From NCBI GenBank assembly GCA_945949085.1, contig CAMFDJ010000004.1, positions 88,365 to 152,364 of the forward strand: 64,000 bases of DNA, written 5' to 3'. Positions 33,826 to 43,600 of the stretch are shown here, piece by piece; within the stretch, counting starts at the first letter, position 1, and each line of letters opens with the position of its first letter. Position numbers and translations under genes: made by a program. Below the pieces are notes generated by a model. That model did not search any database and was not told where the DNA came from. It saw nothing but the letters and a program-made list of their open reading frames with translations. The DNA comes from an uncultured Lachnospiraceae bacterium. Lineage in GTDB: Bacteria > Bacillota > Clostridia > Lachnospirales > Lachnospiraceae.

Positions 33826-35850
33826 CTAGCAGATTTCCGCTCCCGCAGGCATCTCCTTCTCCGGTGTCAGAAGCGCAAGGTTACCCTCCGCATCTTCCGC
33901 ACACAGCAGCATGCCTTCGCTGAGCACACCGGCAAGCTTTGCAGGTTTTAAGTTCACAAGTACCATCACCTTTTTGCCTACCATTTCTTCCGGTGAATAA
34001 TGTGCCTTAATGCCGGACACGATCTGTTTGACAGAGCTGCCGATCTTCACCTGTGAGCAGAGCAGCTTTTTGCTCTTTGACACTGCCTCGCAGGCTATGA
34101 TCTGTCCTACCTGGAACTGCATTTTTTCAAAATCTTCAAAGGTGATCTCCGCCTTTGGCTCGATGTCGATCACAGCTTCCTCCTCTTTTGCGGACTGTGC
34201 CTCTTCCGTGATGCCTGCCTCTTTTCTTCTTTCGGCAAACATTTCCTCCACCTGATTCATCAGCTCCTCAATCTCCTTGTTGCCGAATCTCTGGAACAGG
34301 ATTTCCGGTGCATCCGTCACCTGATTGCCTGACGGATAGAGGCTGCCTGCTTTGGCGAGGTCACCGCCGCAGCTTTCGAGCGTCTCAAAGCTGACAAGCG
34401 GTGCCTTGATCTGCTGCGCAATTTTTTCTGCCGTCTCGGGCAGGAAAGGTGCCAGGAGGGATGCGCCTGCCAGAATACCGTTGAGCAGGTTGTACATTAC
34501 GGTTGCCAGTCTGCCTTCCTGCGCCTCATCCTTTGCAAGTGCCCAGGGCATTGTCTCATCAATATATTTGTTGCAGCGCTTGAATATGCCAAAAATCTCT
34601 GTGATGGCATCTGCCACGCGCAGCTCATCCATCTTTTTGCTGACTTTTCCGTAAGCATCTGCGATCGTCTGACGCAGGGAAGCATCGAAATCCTCTCCCT
34701 CAGAGACGCCTACGCCTTTATTTTCCACTTTTCCGCCAAAATATTTATTGCTCATGGAGATGGTTCTGTTCACCAGATTGCCAAGCGTGTTGGCAAGGTC
34801 GGAATTCCATCTCTCCACCATCAGATCCCAGCTGATGACACCGTCATTTTCAAAGGGCATCTCATGCAGCACGAAATAGCGCACCGCGTCCACACCGAAG
34901 AATTTGACAAGATCCTCCGCATAGATGACATTTCCCTTGGATTTGCTCATCTTGCCGTCGCCCTGCAACAGCCACGGATGCCCGAATACCTGTTTCGGAA
35001 GCGGCTCACCGAGCGCCATTAAGAAAATAGGCCAGTAAATCGTATGGAAACGAATGATGTCCTTTCCGATCAGATGCAGGTCTGCCGGCCAGTTCTTTTT
35101 GTACTGTTCGGTAGAATTGCCGTCTGCGTCATACCCGATACCCGTGATATAGTTGGTCAGCGCATCGAGCCATACATAGACAACATGCTTGTCGTCGAAA
35201 TCCACCGGAATACCCCATTTGAAGGAGGTACGGGACACACAGAGATCCTGCAGACCCGGCAGAAGGAAATTGTTCATCATCTCATTTTTGCGGCTGACCG
35301 GCTGAATAAATTCCGGATGCGTATTGATATGCTCGATCAGGCGGTCCGCATATTTGCTCATCTTAAAGAAATATGCCTCCTCCTTGGCGGGCTTTACTTC
35401 TCTGCCGCAGTCAGGACATTTGCCGTCTACAAGCTGGCTCTCCGTCCAGAAGGATTCACAAGGTGTACAGTAAAGACCCTCGTAAGAGCCTTTGTAGATG
35501 TCTCCCTGATCGTATAATTTCTTGAAAATCTTCTGTACCTGTTTTTCATGGTAATCATCTGTCGTACGGATGAACTTGTCATACGAGGTGTTCAGCATAT
35601 CGCAGATATCCCGGATCTGTCCTGCCACACCGTCGACAAACTCCTTCGGCGTCACACCTGCCTCCTGTGCCTTCAGCTCAATCTTCTGGCCATGCTCGTC
35701 CGTTCCTGTCTGGAAGAACACGTCATAGCCGTCTGCTCTCTTGTACCGTGCAATGGCATCTGCCAGCACGATCTCATAGCTGTTGCCGATATGCGGTTTA
35801 CCTGAAGTGTAGGCAATCGCTGTTGTGATGTAATACTTTCCCTTGTTCAT
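33826..35850 (-). CDS. metG: Methionyl-tRNA synthetase
   Basis: 674 residues, class I synthetase with HIGN (variant of HIGH), a zinc-binding CTPC...CPDC insert and KMSKSKGN. The anticodon-binding helical domain follows, and the C-terminal 110 residues are an OB-fold tRNA-binding domain (Trbp111-like) as in Bacillus MetRS. AAAGGAG precedes the ATG. Expression is controlled by the T-box leader at 35890-36320. Confidence 0.97.
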   Translation of the reverse strand: MNKGKYYITTAIAYTSGKPHIGNSYEIVLADAIARYKRADGYDVFFQTGTDEHGQKIELKAQEAGVTPKEFVDGVAGQIRDICDMLNTSYDKFIRTTDDYHEKQVQKIFKKLYDQGDIYKGSYEGLYCTPCESFWTESQLVDGKCPDCGREVKPAKEEAYFFKMSKYADRLIEHINTHPEFIQPVSRKNEMMNNFLLPGLQDLCVSRTSFKWGIPVDFDDKHVVYVWLDALTNYITGIGYDADGNSTEQYKKNWPADLHLIGKDIIRFHTIYWPIFLMALGEPLPKQVFGHPWLLQGDGKMSKSKGNVIYAEDLVKFFGVDAVRYFVLHEMPFENDGVISWDLMVERWNSDLANTLGNLVNRTISMSNKYFGGKVENKGVGVSEGEDFDASLRQTIADAYGKVSKKMDELRVADAITEIFGIFKRCNKYIDETMPWALAKDEAQEGRLATVMYNLLNGILAGASLLAPFLPETAEKIAQQIKAPLVSFETLESCGGDLAKAGSLYPSGNQVTDAPEILFQRFGNKEIEELMNQVEEMFAERRKEAGITEEAQSAKEEEAVIDIEPKAEITFEDFEKMQFQVGQIIACEAVSKSKKLLCSQVKIGSSVKQIVSGIKAHYSPEEMVGKKVMVLVNLKPAKLAGVLSEGMLLCAEDAEGNLALLTPEKEMPAGAEIC

Positions 35851-35889
35851 GATTTGTCTCCTTTAATAATATTTTTTCCTTCCTCGCAA

Positions 35890-36320
35890 AATGAAACGCC
35901 TTCTGAAGGTTTCCCCTCAGAAGGCGATTGTTCGCGTTACCACTTCTGTTCATTTCAGACTCGCATCTGAAACCTTGGTAAGTACCTGTCAAAATATTCC
36001 GCGCCATCCTCTGACTGTCTGCACGCTGCCAATCTAAAAGATACTCTCCCGCTATAACAGGCGGACCTGTCGCAGCCTAAGCCTCTTATGATATAAGATG
36101 ATATGTTCTGCACTGCCTCATTCCATCTTATATCTTATGACCTCGGTGCGCTGCTCAAAAGCCATCTTCCAAATGCATTCCATCCGTCCCTCACAGCCCG
36201 GACAAGGCTCCGGCTTCTTTTCTGCCGACTGACATATCACCCTCTGCCCGTAGGACGTTCTCTGAAAACTTCCTGCAAATGTACTCTCTTTCTCATTGCC
36301 GTTTTTATAAGTATACCCTA
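35890..36320 (-). promoter_or_regulatory. T-box leader of metG
   Basis: Read on the minus strand: AAGAGAGTA and CAGAGAAC at about 36270-36300 mark Stem I. ATG lies in GGAATGCATT (about 36178) as the possible Met specifier. An 11-bp stem GATATAAGATG / CATCTTATATC follows (about 36090-36135). The T-box core reads TGGTAACGCG (35933-35942). The terminator CGCCTTCTGA / TCAGAAGGCG spans 35897-35926 with a T-rich end. At about 400 bases it is longer than most T-box leaders. A TATACT near 36310 may be the promoter's -10 box. Confidence 0.85.
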
Positions 36321-36524
36321 AGTTCTTTAAGAGTAACACAGCAAATGGAAGATGTCAAATGCTAGTGATATGGATGCTGCAGACTAATGATTTCAAGATT
36401 TTTTCAACGGATGATTCTCATGCTGACAAAATAGCAACACTTTCCCATAACAGTCTTACCCCCGTACTGAATCCCGTCCCCGCCGCATATCATAGAATAA
36501 CATGATTTTCAGAGTGTGGCTTTC

Positions 36525-38330
36525 ATGGTTGTGAAGAAAAGAATCTTATCCTCTCTTTGTCTGTTATTATTGCTTTTTGCCTTTCTGTTGTCTCTTGGTT
36601 ATGTACAAAAAAAGAGCGCAGACCGGCAATTTGAGGCGTTATCCGAAGAAATTCTCAAAAATTCCTATGAAAAAGACAGCTTAAGCCTCCACTTTGCTTT
36701 CAGTGATCCTGCTCAGTTTGGAATCGATGATTCCGAGGTTCAGCTACCCTGCTATGACCGCAACAGTTATCTGACACAGTCTGCCGAGACAAGACGTATC
36801 CTGTCCGCTCTCAAAGCGCTAAAAACTGACAAATTATCGGCCGAGACAAGGGAAACCTATGAAATTCTGCAAAATGTCATGCAGAGTAATCTCAGGGGCG
36901 CAGACTACCCGTATTTTGAGGAGCCACTTTCCCCCACCAACGGTATTCACTTTTCACTTCCGGTGCTTCTTTCGGAATATGCCATGAAAGAGGAAAAAGA
37001 TGTGGAAAACTATCTGGTGTTACTTTCGCAGATCCCGGTCTACTTTGAGAGCCTTGGCGCTTATGAGAACGACAAGGCTGCCGCCGGTATGTTCATGGCC
37101 GCTGTGGACGCAGATACCGTGATCTCCCAATGTGATTTTATGGCTTCTGAAAATGGGCGTGACCTCTACGCTGCCTGCTTTTCCGGACAGCTGAAAAATG
37201 TCTTTTCGCCGGACAGCAGGGAATATACCTTGTATACAGACAGGCAGGCGCAGATCTTCGACACAAAGGTCGGACCGGCCTACCGGAAACTGGCTGACAC
37301 ACTCTTATTATTAAGAGATCCCAAAAAAGAACAACAGGGACTCTGCCGGTATGAAAAGGGACGTGACTATTATGAATACCGGATTCAGACGCTGATCGGC
37401 ACAGATAAAAGCTGTGAGAAAATGACAGAAATTCTCATGAAACGCATTGCCAGCCTGTATAGGCAGCTTGCCTCGCTGCGAAAAGCGTGCGACCTGCCAC
37501 TTGCTTCCGTCTCTTCATCTGCTCCGCAGAACGAGAGTGTGGCCAACGACATAAATGCCTACATACCCGCTCTGCAAAGAAATCTGAAGGCAGATTTTCC
37601 CGCACTGCCGACAAAAACCCCTGTGACAATCAAACAGATCCCTGACGCCCTAAAGCCCTACACTGCTCCCGCCTATTATTTTATTCCGCGCATTTCCTTA
37701 TGCCGCCCCGGTCAGGTCAGTGGAATTGAAAACACCATTTATTATAATCAGGAAGCCTGTCAGGATCCCATCAGCCTGTATACCACGCTCGCCCACGAAG
37801 GATTCCCCGGTCATATGTATCAAAATATTTACTTCATCGCATCATGCGGCGTCAATCCGGGCAACGTACTACGCTACAGCTTAGACTTCCCCGGCTACAG
37901 CGAAGGGTGGGCGATGTATACAGAACTTCTTGCCTATGAAAATGCTGCCGCATTTACCGGGCAGGATCAAACTTACTGCAAAATGCTGCGTCTTAGCCGC
38001 GAAATCCAGCTTTGTATGCTCTGCTATCTCGACATTCGGATCCATGCAGACGGCGCTGCCCTTACGGACATCACGCCTTTTCTGGCAAAAATCGGTGTCA
38101 AAGATCCAAACAGCATATATGAGGTCTACACCTATCTCATCAACGAACCGGGGACTTATTTAAAATATTACATGGGATATCTGGAACTTTTGGAATGTCA
38201 GAAATTGTTCCGTGAAAGATGTGAAGAAACCGGCAGATCCTACTCCGACCTTGCCTTCCATACCTTTTTCTTAGAACATGGATCGGATACATACACACGT
38301 ATCCGGGAAGAAATTTTGCAACTGCAGTAA
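36525..38330 (+). CDS. DUF885 family metallopeptidase, membrane-anchored
   Basis: About 601 residues. An N-terminal hydrophobic segment (about 5-22) serves as a signal anchor. The DUF885 region has the metal site HEGFPGH near residue 424 and the downstream SEGWAMYTE glutamate segment. Family members act as zinc carboxypeptidase-like enzymes on peptides. The start is unclear: GTG at 36516 or ATG at 36525, neither with a strong site. It stands alone on the plus strand between metG's control region and a convergent MarR gene. Confidence 0.85.
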   Translation: MVVKKRILSSLCLLLLLFAFLLSLGYVQKKSADRQFEALSEEILKNSYEKDSLSLHFAFSDPAQFGIDDSEVQLPCYDRNSYLTQSAETRRILSALKALKTDKLSAETRETYEILQNVMQSNLRGADYPYFEEPLSPTNGIHFSLPVLLSEYAMKEEKDVENYLVLLSQIPVYFESLGAYENDKAAAGMFMAAVDADTVISQCDFMASENGRDLYAACFSGQLKNVFSPDSREYTLYTDRQAQIFDTKVGPAYRKLADTLLLLRDPKKEQQGLCRYEKGRDYYEYRIQTLIGTDKSCEKMTEILMKRIASLYRQLASLRKACDLPLASVSSSAPQNESVANDINAYIPALQRNLKADFPALPTKTPVTIKQIPDALKPYTAPAYYFIPRISLCRPGQVSGIENTIYYNQEACQDPISLYTTLAHEGFPGHMYQNIYFIASCGVNPGNVLRYSLDFPGYSEGWAMYTELLAYENAAAFTGQDQTYCKMLRLSREIQLCMLCYLDIRIHADGAALTDITPFLAKIGVKDPNSIYEVYTYLINEPGTYLKYYMGYLELLECQKLFRERCEETGRSYSDLAFHTFFLEHGSDTYTRIREEILQLQ

Positions 38331-38349
38331 ATTGCCGGACAAAATACCA

Positions 38350-38391
38350 ATACCGGAACGCCGAAATGTATCTTCCGGTGTCATCCGGTAT
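38350..38391. terminator. Hairpin between convergent genes
   Basis: ATACCGGA / TCCGGTAT stem enclosing an inner imperfect hairpin, followed on the plus strand by CCGGTTTTATTT. It probably terminates the DUF885 gene and perhaps also the convergent MarR gene. Confidence 0.55.
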
Positions 38392-38397
38392 CCGGTT

Positions 38398-38841
38398 TTA
38401 TTTCATATTCTGACTCATAAAATATGCATTGAGATTGGACAGCGCCTTGTGAAGAACCTTTTGCTCATTTTCGTCCAGATCGGTAAGGACATGCGCAATC
38501 ATTTCCTCATGGAACTTCTCATGGCGTCTGTACGCCTCTTTTCCCCGCTGCGTCAATGAAACCAGGACAACTCTTCTGTCCTCCTCACTGCGCACACGCT
38601 CCACGTAGCCTTTCTTGACCAGCGCATTGACGGCAGTTGTCAGCGTACCCATGGTGACACCGAGAGATTTCGATACGGCAGACATATTTTTGCAGCCCTC
38701 CAGGCCAATTGCTTCAATTACATGCATGTCATTGCCCGTCATCTTACTGTGGCTGCCGCTGCGGATCGCTTTTTCTTCAATTTGCATGATATTATGAAAC
38801 AGCCCTACCAGCAGTTCATTCAAGGTTTGATGTATGTCCAC
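38398..38841 (-). CDS. MarR-family regulator, FabT-like
   Basis: 147 residues with the MarR winged helix (MSAVSKSLGVTMGTLTTAVNALVKKGYVERVRSEEDRR region, about 53-90). The sequence style resembles FabT, which represses fatty-acid synthesis genes. Here it is not next to the fab genes; fabZ and acpP lie 10 kb away. It starts at GTG with GGGAG upstream. Convergent with the DUF885 gene. Confidence 0.85.
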   Translation of the reverse strand: MDIHQTLNELLVGLFHNIMQIEEKAIRSGSHSKMTGNDMHVIEAIGLEGCKNMSAVSKSLGVTMGTLTTAVNALVKKGYVERVRSEEDRRVVLVSLTQRGKEAYRRHEKFHEEMIAHVLTDLDENEQKVLHKALSNLNAYFMSQNMK

Positions 38842-39008
38842 GCGGATTCTCCCTTTGTACTTCCAATCTCTATTGTTTCTATACTGAAATCTTCAGAAAC
38901 AATTCTTCCTATTCTCGGCAATTTCATCACTCACTATCAGTATATCGAATTTTTATCATTTTTTCCATACAATTTGCCATAGAATTCATCTCTTACATTG
39001 CATCAGGT

Positions 39009-39527
39009 TCATTTTTCCTCTTCCTCCGGCTCCTCGAGCATGACATCCAGATAGCCCCTGTCCCAAAGCAGGATCTTCAGCTTTCTCGCCGCATCCACCG
39101 CAGGCTGTGTGAAGTATTGATTTGTCAGCACTGCTCCGACCATCCTGTCGTAATACTCTCTTCCTGCAAATGCTTCCTGTACCGCTTTGACACCCACCGG
39201 CGTCTGATAGCGCTTGCACTGGATGGCATAAGTCACACCGTCCTTTTCCGCCAGAATATCCACACCGAAATCCCTGCTGGCGCGCGTCAGCGTCACATCC
39301 ACAAACCCTTTCTGCCGCAGCACCTCGGCGCAAAACTGCTCAAACTCCAATCCTTCCATCTCATCCATTGGCAGGGGTTTGACCTTTTTGTGTCTGATCC
39401 AAAAACGTCTGACCACCACAATCACATCAATCAGGATCACTGCTGCCACAATCCAGAAAACAACCCGGAAAACGAGCTCCTGATGTGTTATGATTTTTTC
39501 GATCAATAATTTCACGAATTCTTTCAT
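39009..39527 (-). CDS. Membrane-anchored Mrr-like restriction endonuclease domain protein
   Basis: 172 residues: one membrane segment (about 18-40) with a basic stop-transfer sequence, then an Mrr_cat-type nuclease fold (about 58-150). The catalytic pattern is visible: Glu in EQFCAEVL, Asp in FGVDILAE and QCKRY (QxK). Such small membrane-tethered nucleases occur singly in many Firmicutes. No methyltransferase or specificity gene is near, so it is not a classical restriction system. The ribosome-binding site is weak. Confidence 0.85.
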   Translation of the reverse strand: MKEFVKLLIEKIITHQELVFRVVFWIVAAVILIDVIVVVRRFWIRHKKVKPLPMDEMEGLEFEQFCAEVLRQKGFVDVTLTRASRDFGVDILAEKDGVTYAIQCKRYQTPVGVKAVQEAFAGREYYDRMVGAVLTNQYFTQPAVDAARKLKILLWDRGYLDVMLEEPEEEEK

Positions 39528-39716
39528 TTTCTTTTTGTTACTCTCTTTTCATTACTTTCTTTTGCTTTCTGTTATCGATACAATTATCTATTCTTTACAA
39601 ATGAATCCATTTGTACTAAAATTGCTACGGCTGACGGAAACCATTTTATTGTTTTGGGCATTCCGTCATGTAAATACCATTACAGATTATGATCCAAATA
39701 ACATTGAGGTACAAAA

Positions 39717-40664
39717 ATGGATAATTTGATTTTTAGTCTCCAGATCACATTACCGATCTTTCTCACGATTGTAGTCGGCTATGCACTCAAACAGATCAAA
39801 ATGCTGGATGAAAGTTTTGTGAAAACGCTCAACACCTTTAATTTTAAGGTCACGCTCCCCGCTCTGTTGTTTCTCGATCTGTACAATGCCGATTTCTACT
39901 CCGTGTGGGACACCGGCTATGTATTATTCTGCTTTTTTGCCACACTGATCTGCTTCCTTGTCATTTTGGCAGGTGCACTCCTGTTCGTCAAGGACAAAAG
40001 TCTGATCGGTGAATTTGTGCAGGGCTCCTACCGCGGAAGTGCCGCTGTGCTCGGGCTCGCCTTTATCCAGAATATCTACGGCAAGGCAACCATCGCACCG
40101 CTGATGATCATCGGCAGCGTACCTCTTTACAATATTCTGGCGGTTCTGATCCTATCGTTCACAGGACCGGGCGAACACAAGCTCGACAAAAAAGGGCTTG
40201 CCAAATCCCTCAAAGGAATCGCGACAAACCCCATTATTTTGAGTATTCTTGCGGGAATCATCGCTTCGCTCATTCGCTTGCCGCTTCCCTTTATTGTGAC
40301 AAAGACCATGTCAAATCTGTCTGTTTTGGCAACACCGCTTGCCCTCATCGGACTTGGCGCAGGTTTTGAACTGCGCGCTGCCTGCGGACGGATAAAACCG
40401 GCTCTTGTCGCCTCTTTTATCCGTCTGTTTGTCCAATGTGCCGTTTTTCTGCCTCTTGCCGTGCATTTCTCTTTCACAGGGGAGAAAATGGTGTCACTCC
40501 TCATCATGCTCGGTGCACCGACAACGCCAAGCTGTTATATCATGGCAAAGAGTATGGGGCATGAAGGCATTCTGACTTCAAGCGTCATCGTCCTGACAAC
40601 GCTTCTGAGTGCTGTATCGCTGACCTTCTGGCTGTATCTGCTGAAAAGCTTTGGACTGATCTGA
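39717..40664 (+). CDS. AEC-family permease (auxin efflux carrier type)
   Basis: 315 residues with about ten membrane segments in two five-helix halves. Typical sequences include LNTFNFKVTLPALLF and the late LGAPTTPSCYIMAKSMG. Members export or import organic acids such as malate or malonate. GAGGTAC precedes the ATG. It ends 8 bases from the convergent surface-protein gene. Confidence 0.9.
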   Translation: MDNLIFSLQITLPIFLTIVVGYALKQIKMLDESFVKTLNTFNFKVTLPALLFLDLYNADFYSVWDTGYVLFCFFATLICFLVILAGALLFVKDKSLIGEFVQGSYRGSAAVLGLAFIQNIYGKATIAPLMIIGSVPLYNILAVLILSFTGPGEHKLDKKGLAKSLKGIATNPIILSILAGIIASLIRLPLPFIVTKTMSNLSVLATPLALIGLGAGFELRAACGRIKPALVASFIRLFVQCAVFLPLAVHFSFTGEKMVSLLIMLGAPTTPSCYIMAKSMGHEGILTSSVIVLTTLLSAVSLTFWLYLLKSFGLI

Positions 40665-40672
40665 CTTAGCGA

Positions 40673-43600
40673 TCATGCTTTCTTCCATATCAGATCAGAT
40701 GTTGTTTTTCCTTTCAGCAACCGTTTATATGCCGTGTGTTTTTTCTTCGGTATTTTGATGGTTGCTTTTTTGGCAATTTTTTGAAAGGCATATTTCCCGA
40801 CCTGTTTTAAAGAGGAAGTCTTTACGGTAATGGATTTCAATTTTGTACAGTTGTAAAATGCCTTCTTTCCAATCGTTGTCACTTTCGCCGGAATCGTCAT
40901 TTTTGTCAGCTTATTACAACCTTGGAATGCACTATCGCCGATTACCCGGATCGTTTTCGGCAATGTGATTTTTGTCAGACTGCGTCTGTTTTTGAAGGCA
41001 TTCATTCCGATTTGCGTCACGGTAAATTTCTCTCCATTACTTCTGACAGTTGCCGGTATCTTCACTGATTTTGCAGTCGCTTTTTTATGACCTCTGTAAA
41101 TGGCTGTATGACCGGCTGCTACCTCGTAGATTGCATTGTCGTAAACAAAACGATCACCAATCTCATAGCTGTTCTCTTCTTCCTCTTCTTCTTCGTTCTC
41201 CTCGTTTTTGTCCTCATCATCCGGAGGCACATCACTGTCCGATATATTCGGATCTCCGTAAAGAATCTCTCCTGAATTCTCTACCTTTCCGTAGTTTTCA
41301 CTGATACTTTGGATTGTCCCGGCATTTTGACAAAGTCCATCGTTTCGCGTGATACAGGCAATGGTTGCTCCTGCCATATTTTTGAGTATGGTATCCTTAG
41401 CCACCAGATTGATTGTATTCACATTTCCCTGATTTGTGACGGTATCTGTAAAAGCTTCCACCGTATTGATATAACCACTGTTTATGATTGTCTTGGCAAG
41501 CACCATGCCGGAGATGGATACCTCATTATGAAGAAAGGTATTAGGGTATGGTTTTGAATTGCTTCCCATAGAAACATTACCGGTCACATAGCCGGACTTT
41601 GCCGGGCTCTCATCTGTCAGATACAGAATTGTACTTGTTCCCGGCGCATCAGCAGCCGGCGCATTTGACACAATATCACCCCACACCGCATTTCCGTTCA
41701 GATCAAGCCGGAAGATATATCCACCCGGCAAAGAAATTCCATCAATATCCTTCATCAGTACATATGTCACTTCCTCCAGAGAGCGCGCATAAGCAAACGC
41801 CTCTTCAAAGGAAGGGAAGTATACCACCAATCCGGTTGCGTCCCTTACACCAATCTCTGTGGGCACAACCGTATATACTGCCTGATAGGTCTGCTTTCCC
41901 CCTACAGCGGCCACTTCCGGCGTCCATCCACAGAAACGGTAGCTGTTTTGCGCTGTATTTTCTTTTTCCGGCTCTTCTCCCCGGAATGAAACCGCTTCTC
42001 CCTGCAAAGCAATATCACTTTGCAAAACATTGCCTGCATCATCTACAAAAGTGACTGTGTAGAAAGAAAGACTTCCATGATTCAAACCGCTGTTTTCTGC
42101 AACTTCAATCGTGACTTTCGTATGGCGTTCGTCTGCCAGAATTTCATATACCCCCGCCGGCACACTGCTGTGGTTTTCATATTTCTCACCGGTCTGCATG
42201 TGCATCACCTGCATATACGGCATCTGCAGATAGCTCTCATCCGATGGATCGGAAGATGCCCATATCGTATCATTCAGATAGCAGGTAAGATCCACTTCCC
42301 GGACAATCGGTGTCGCAGTCACTTGAAATACATACTTTTGTACAGCATGCACCTCTTCAAACGGACGATCCCAACCTATGACCTCATACCGGTAAGTATC
42401 ATCGTCTGTATGCTCTATGATCAAATCATTCGAAATAGAAGGCGTTTCCCCTTCTGCATAGTACGCTTCCTTCAGAATCCGGTCAGACACTTCGTCGATA
42501 AATTGTACCAGATAAAATTGTATCGTATCCTCATATGACTCTCCCGGTGTCAATGAAATATTCCGATTGCTATTGTTTCCATTGACATAGACAGCATAAG
42601 TACCTATGGGAAGCAATGCCCCGTTTTGATAGGTTTCTTTCGCATCCGAAAGACTTCGGAAGGATATCTCAACTGTTGCGCTTGTCGGAATATCATTGTT
42701 GCTGAGCGAACAGTGAATGGTTGCTGTCTGCGGAAGCGCTTCCTTCTTATATAAGGCAGTATAGGTCGTCGGTGCGCTGATCGGAGCAATTACATCCGAC
42801 CACTCCTCAAAGGTGTACCGGTAAGCCTGATCTGCCGTCTTGACCGGCACATCCCCCTCATATTGTACCGTCGCATCTTTTGCGACAATATTCTTTTGCA
42901 GCACCAAGTGGTCTTCATTTTCGAAAATGACCGTATACAATGCAACCGAAGACTGATAAGATTCTCCCGGTAACACCTGTATGGTTTTTTGGATTGCTTC
43001 ATCCCCCCAGTACAGTGCATAAGTGCCAACCGGAACGCTTGTATGATTCCGATACACCTTTGGCTGATTCGTTATCGGATCCAATTCATTGACGGCATAT
43101 AATGTGATCCGATCCTCCTGAGCCGTATCATTGTCAAGGGTGGCCGTGATATCCACATACTGCGGTCGATAGGAAGGCGAATAAACTGCCGTGTATACAA
43201 CAGGCTCCTGTCCCATAAGCTCAATTTCATCTGACCACCCACTAAAGGTGTAATCATAAGTTGTATCCGATTCCTTTGTCGGTGTCACACCCTCGTAGAC
43301 AGGCATGGTACCAAGCAGATATGCCTTCTTTTGTAAAACCGTTCCATTTGTATCTGACAAAAAGGTTGCCGTGTAAAAATGTAATGGTACAACAACCGGC
43401 TGTTTTTCTACCGTCGTAAATGTATAATTCGTACTTGTTCCGTCCACAATAATCCGATATTTTCCCGCAGGAGCGGCATCTCCGTTTTGGTATATCTCTG
43501 ACGTATCAATTGTACTTGAGAACTCTATCTGCGGTGTTTCACTGCCTTCCCACAGCACAGAATCTCTGTATAATGCAAAAGTCACCTTTTGTGGCTTTAC

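Noticed and set aside
36118..36339. 73-codon minus-strand frame upstream of metG
   Set aside because: It lies in the T-box leader, whose conserved RNA motifs explain the sequence better.
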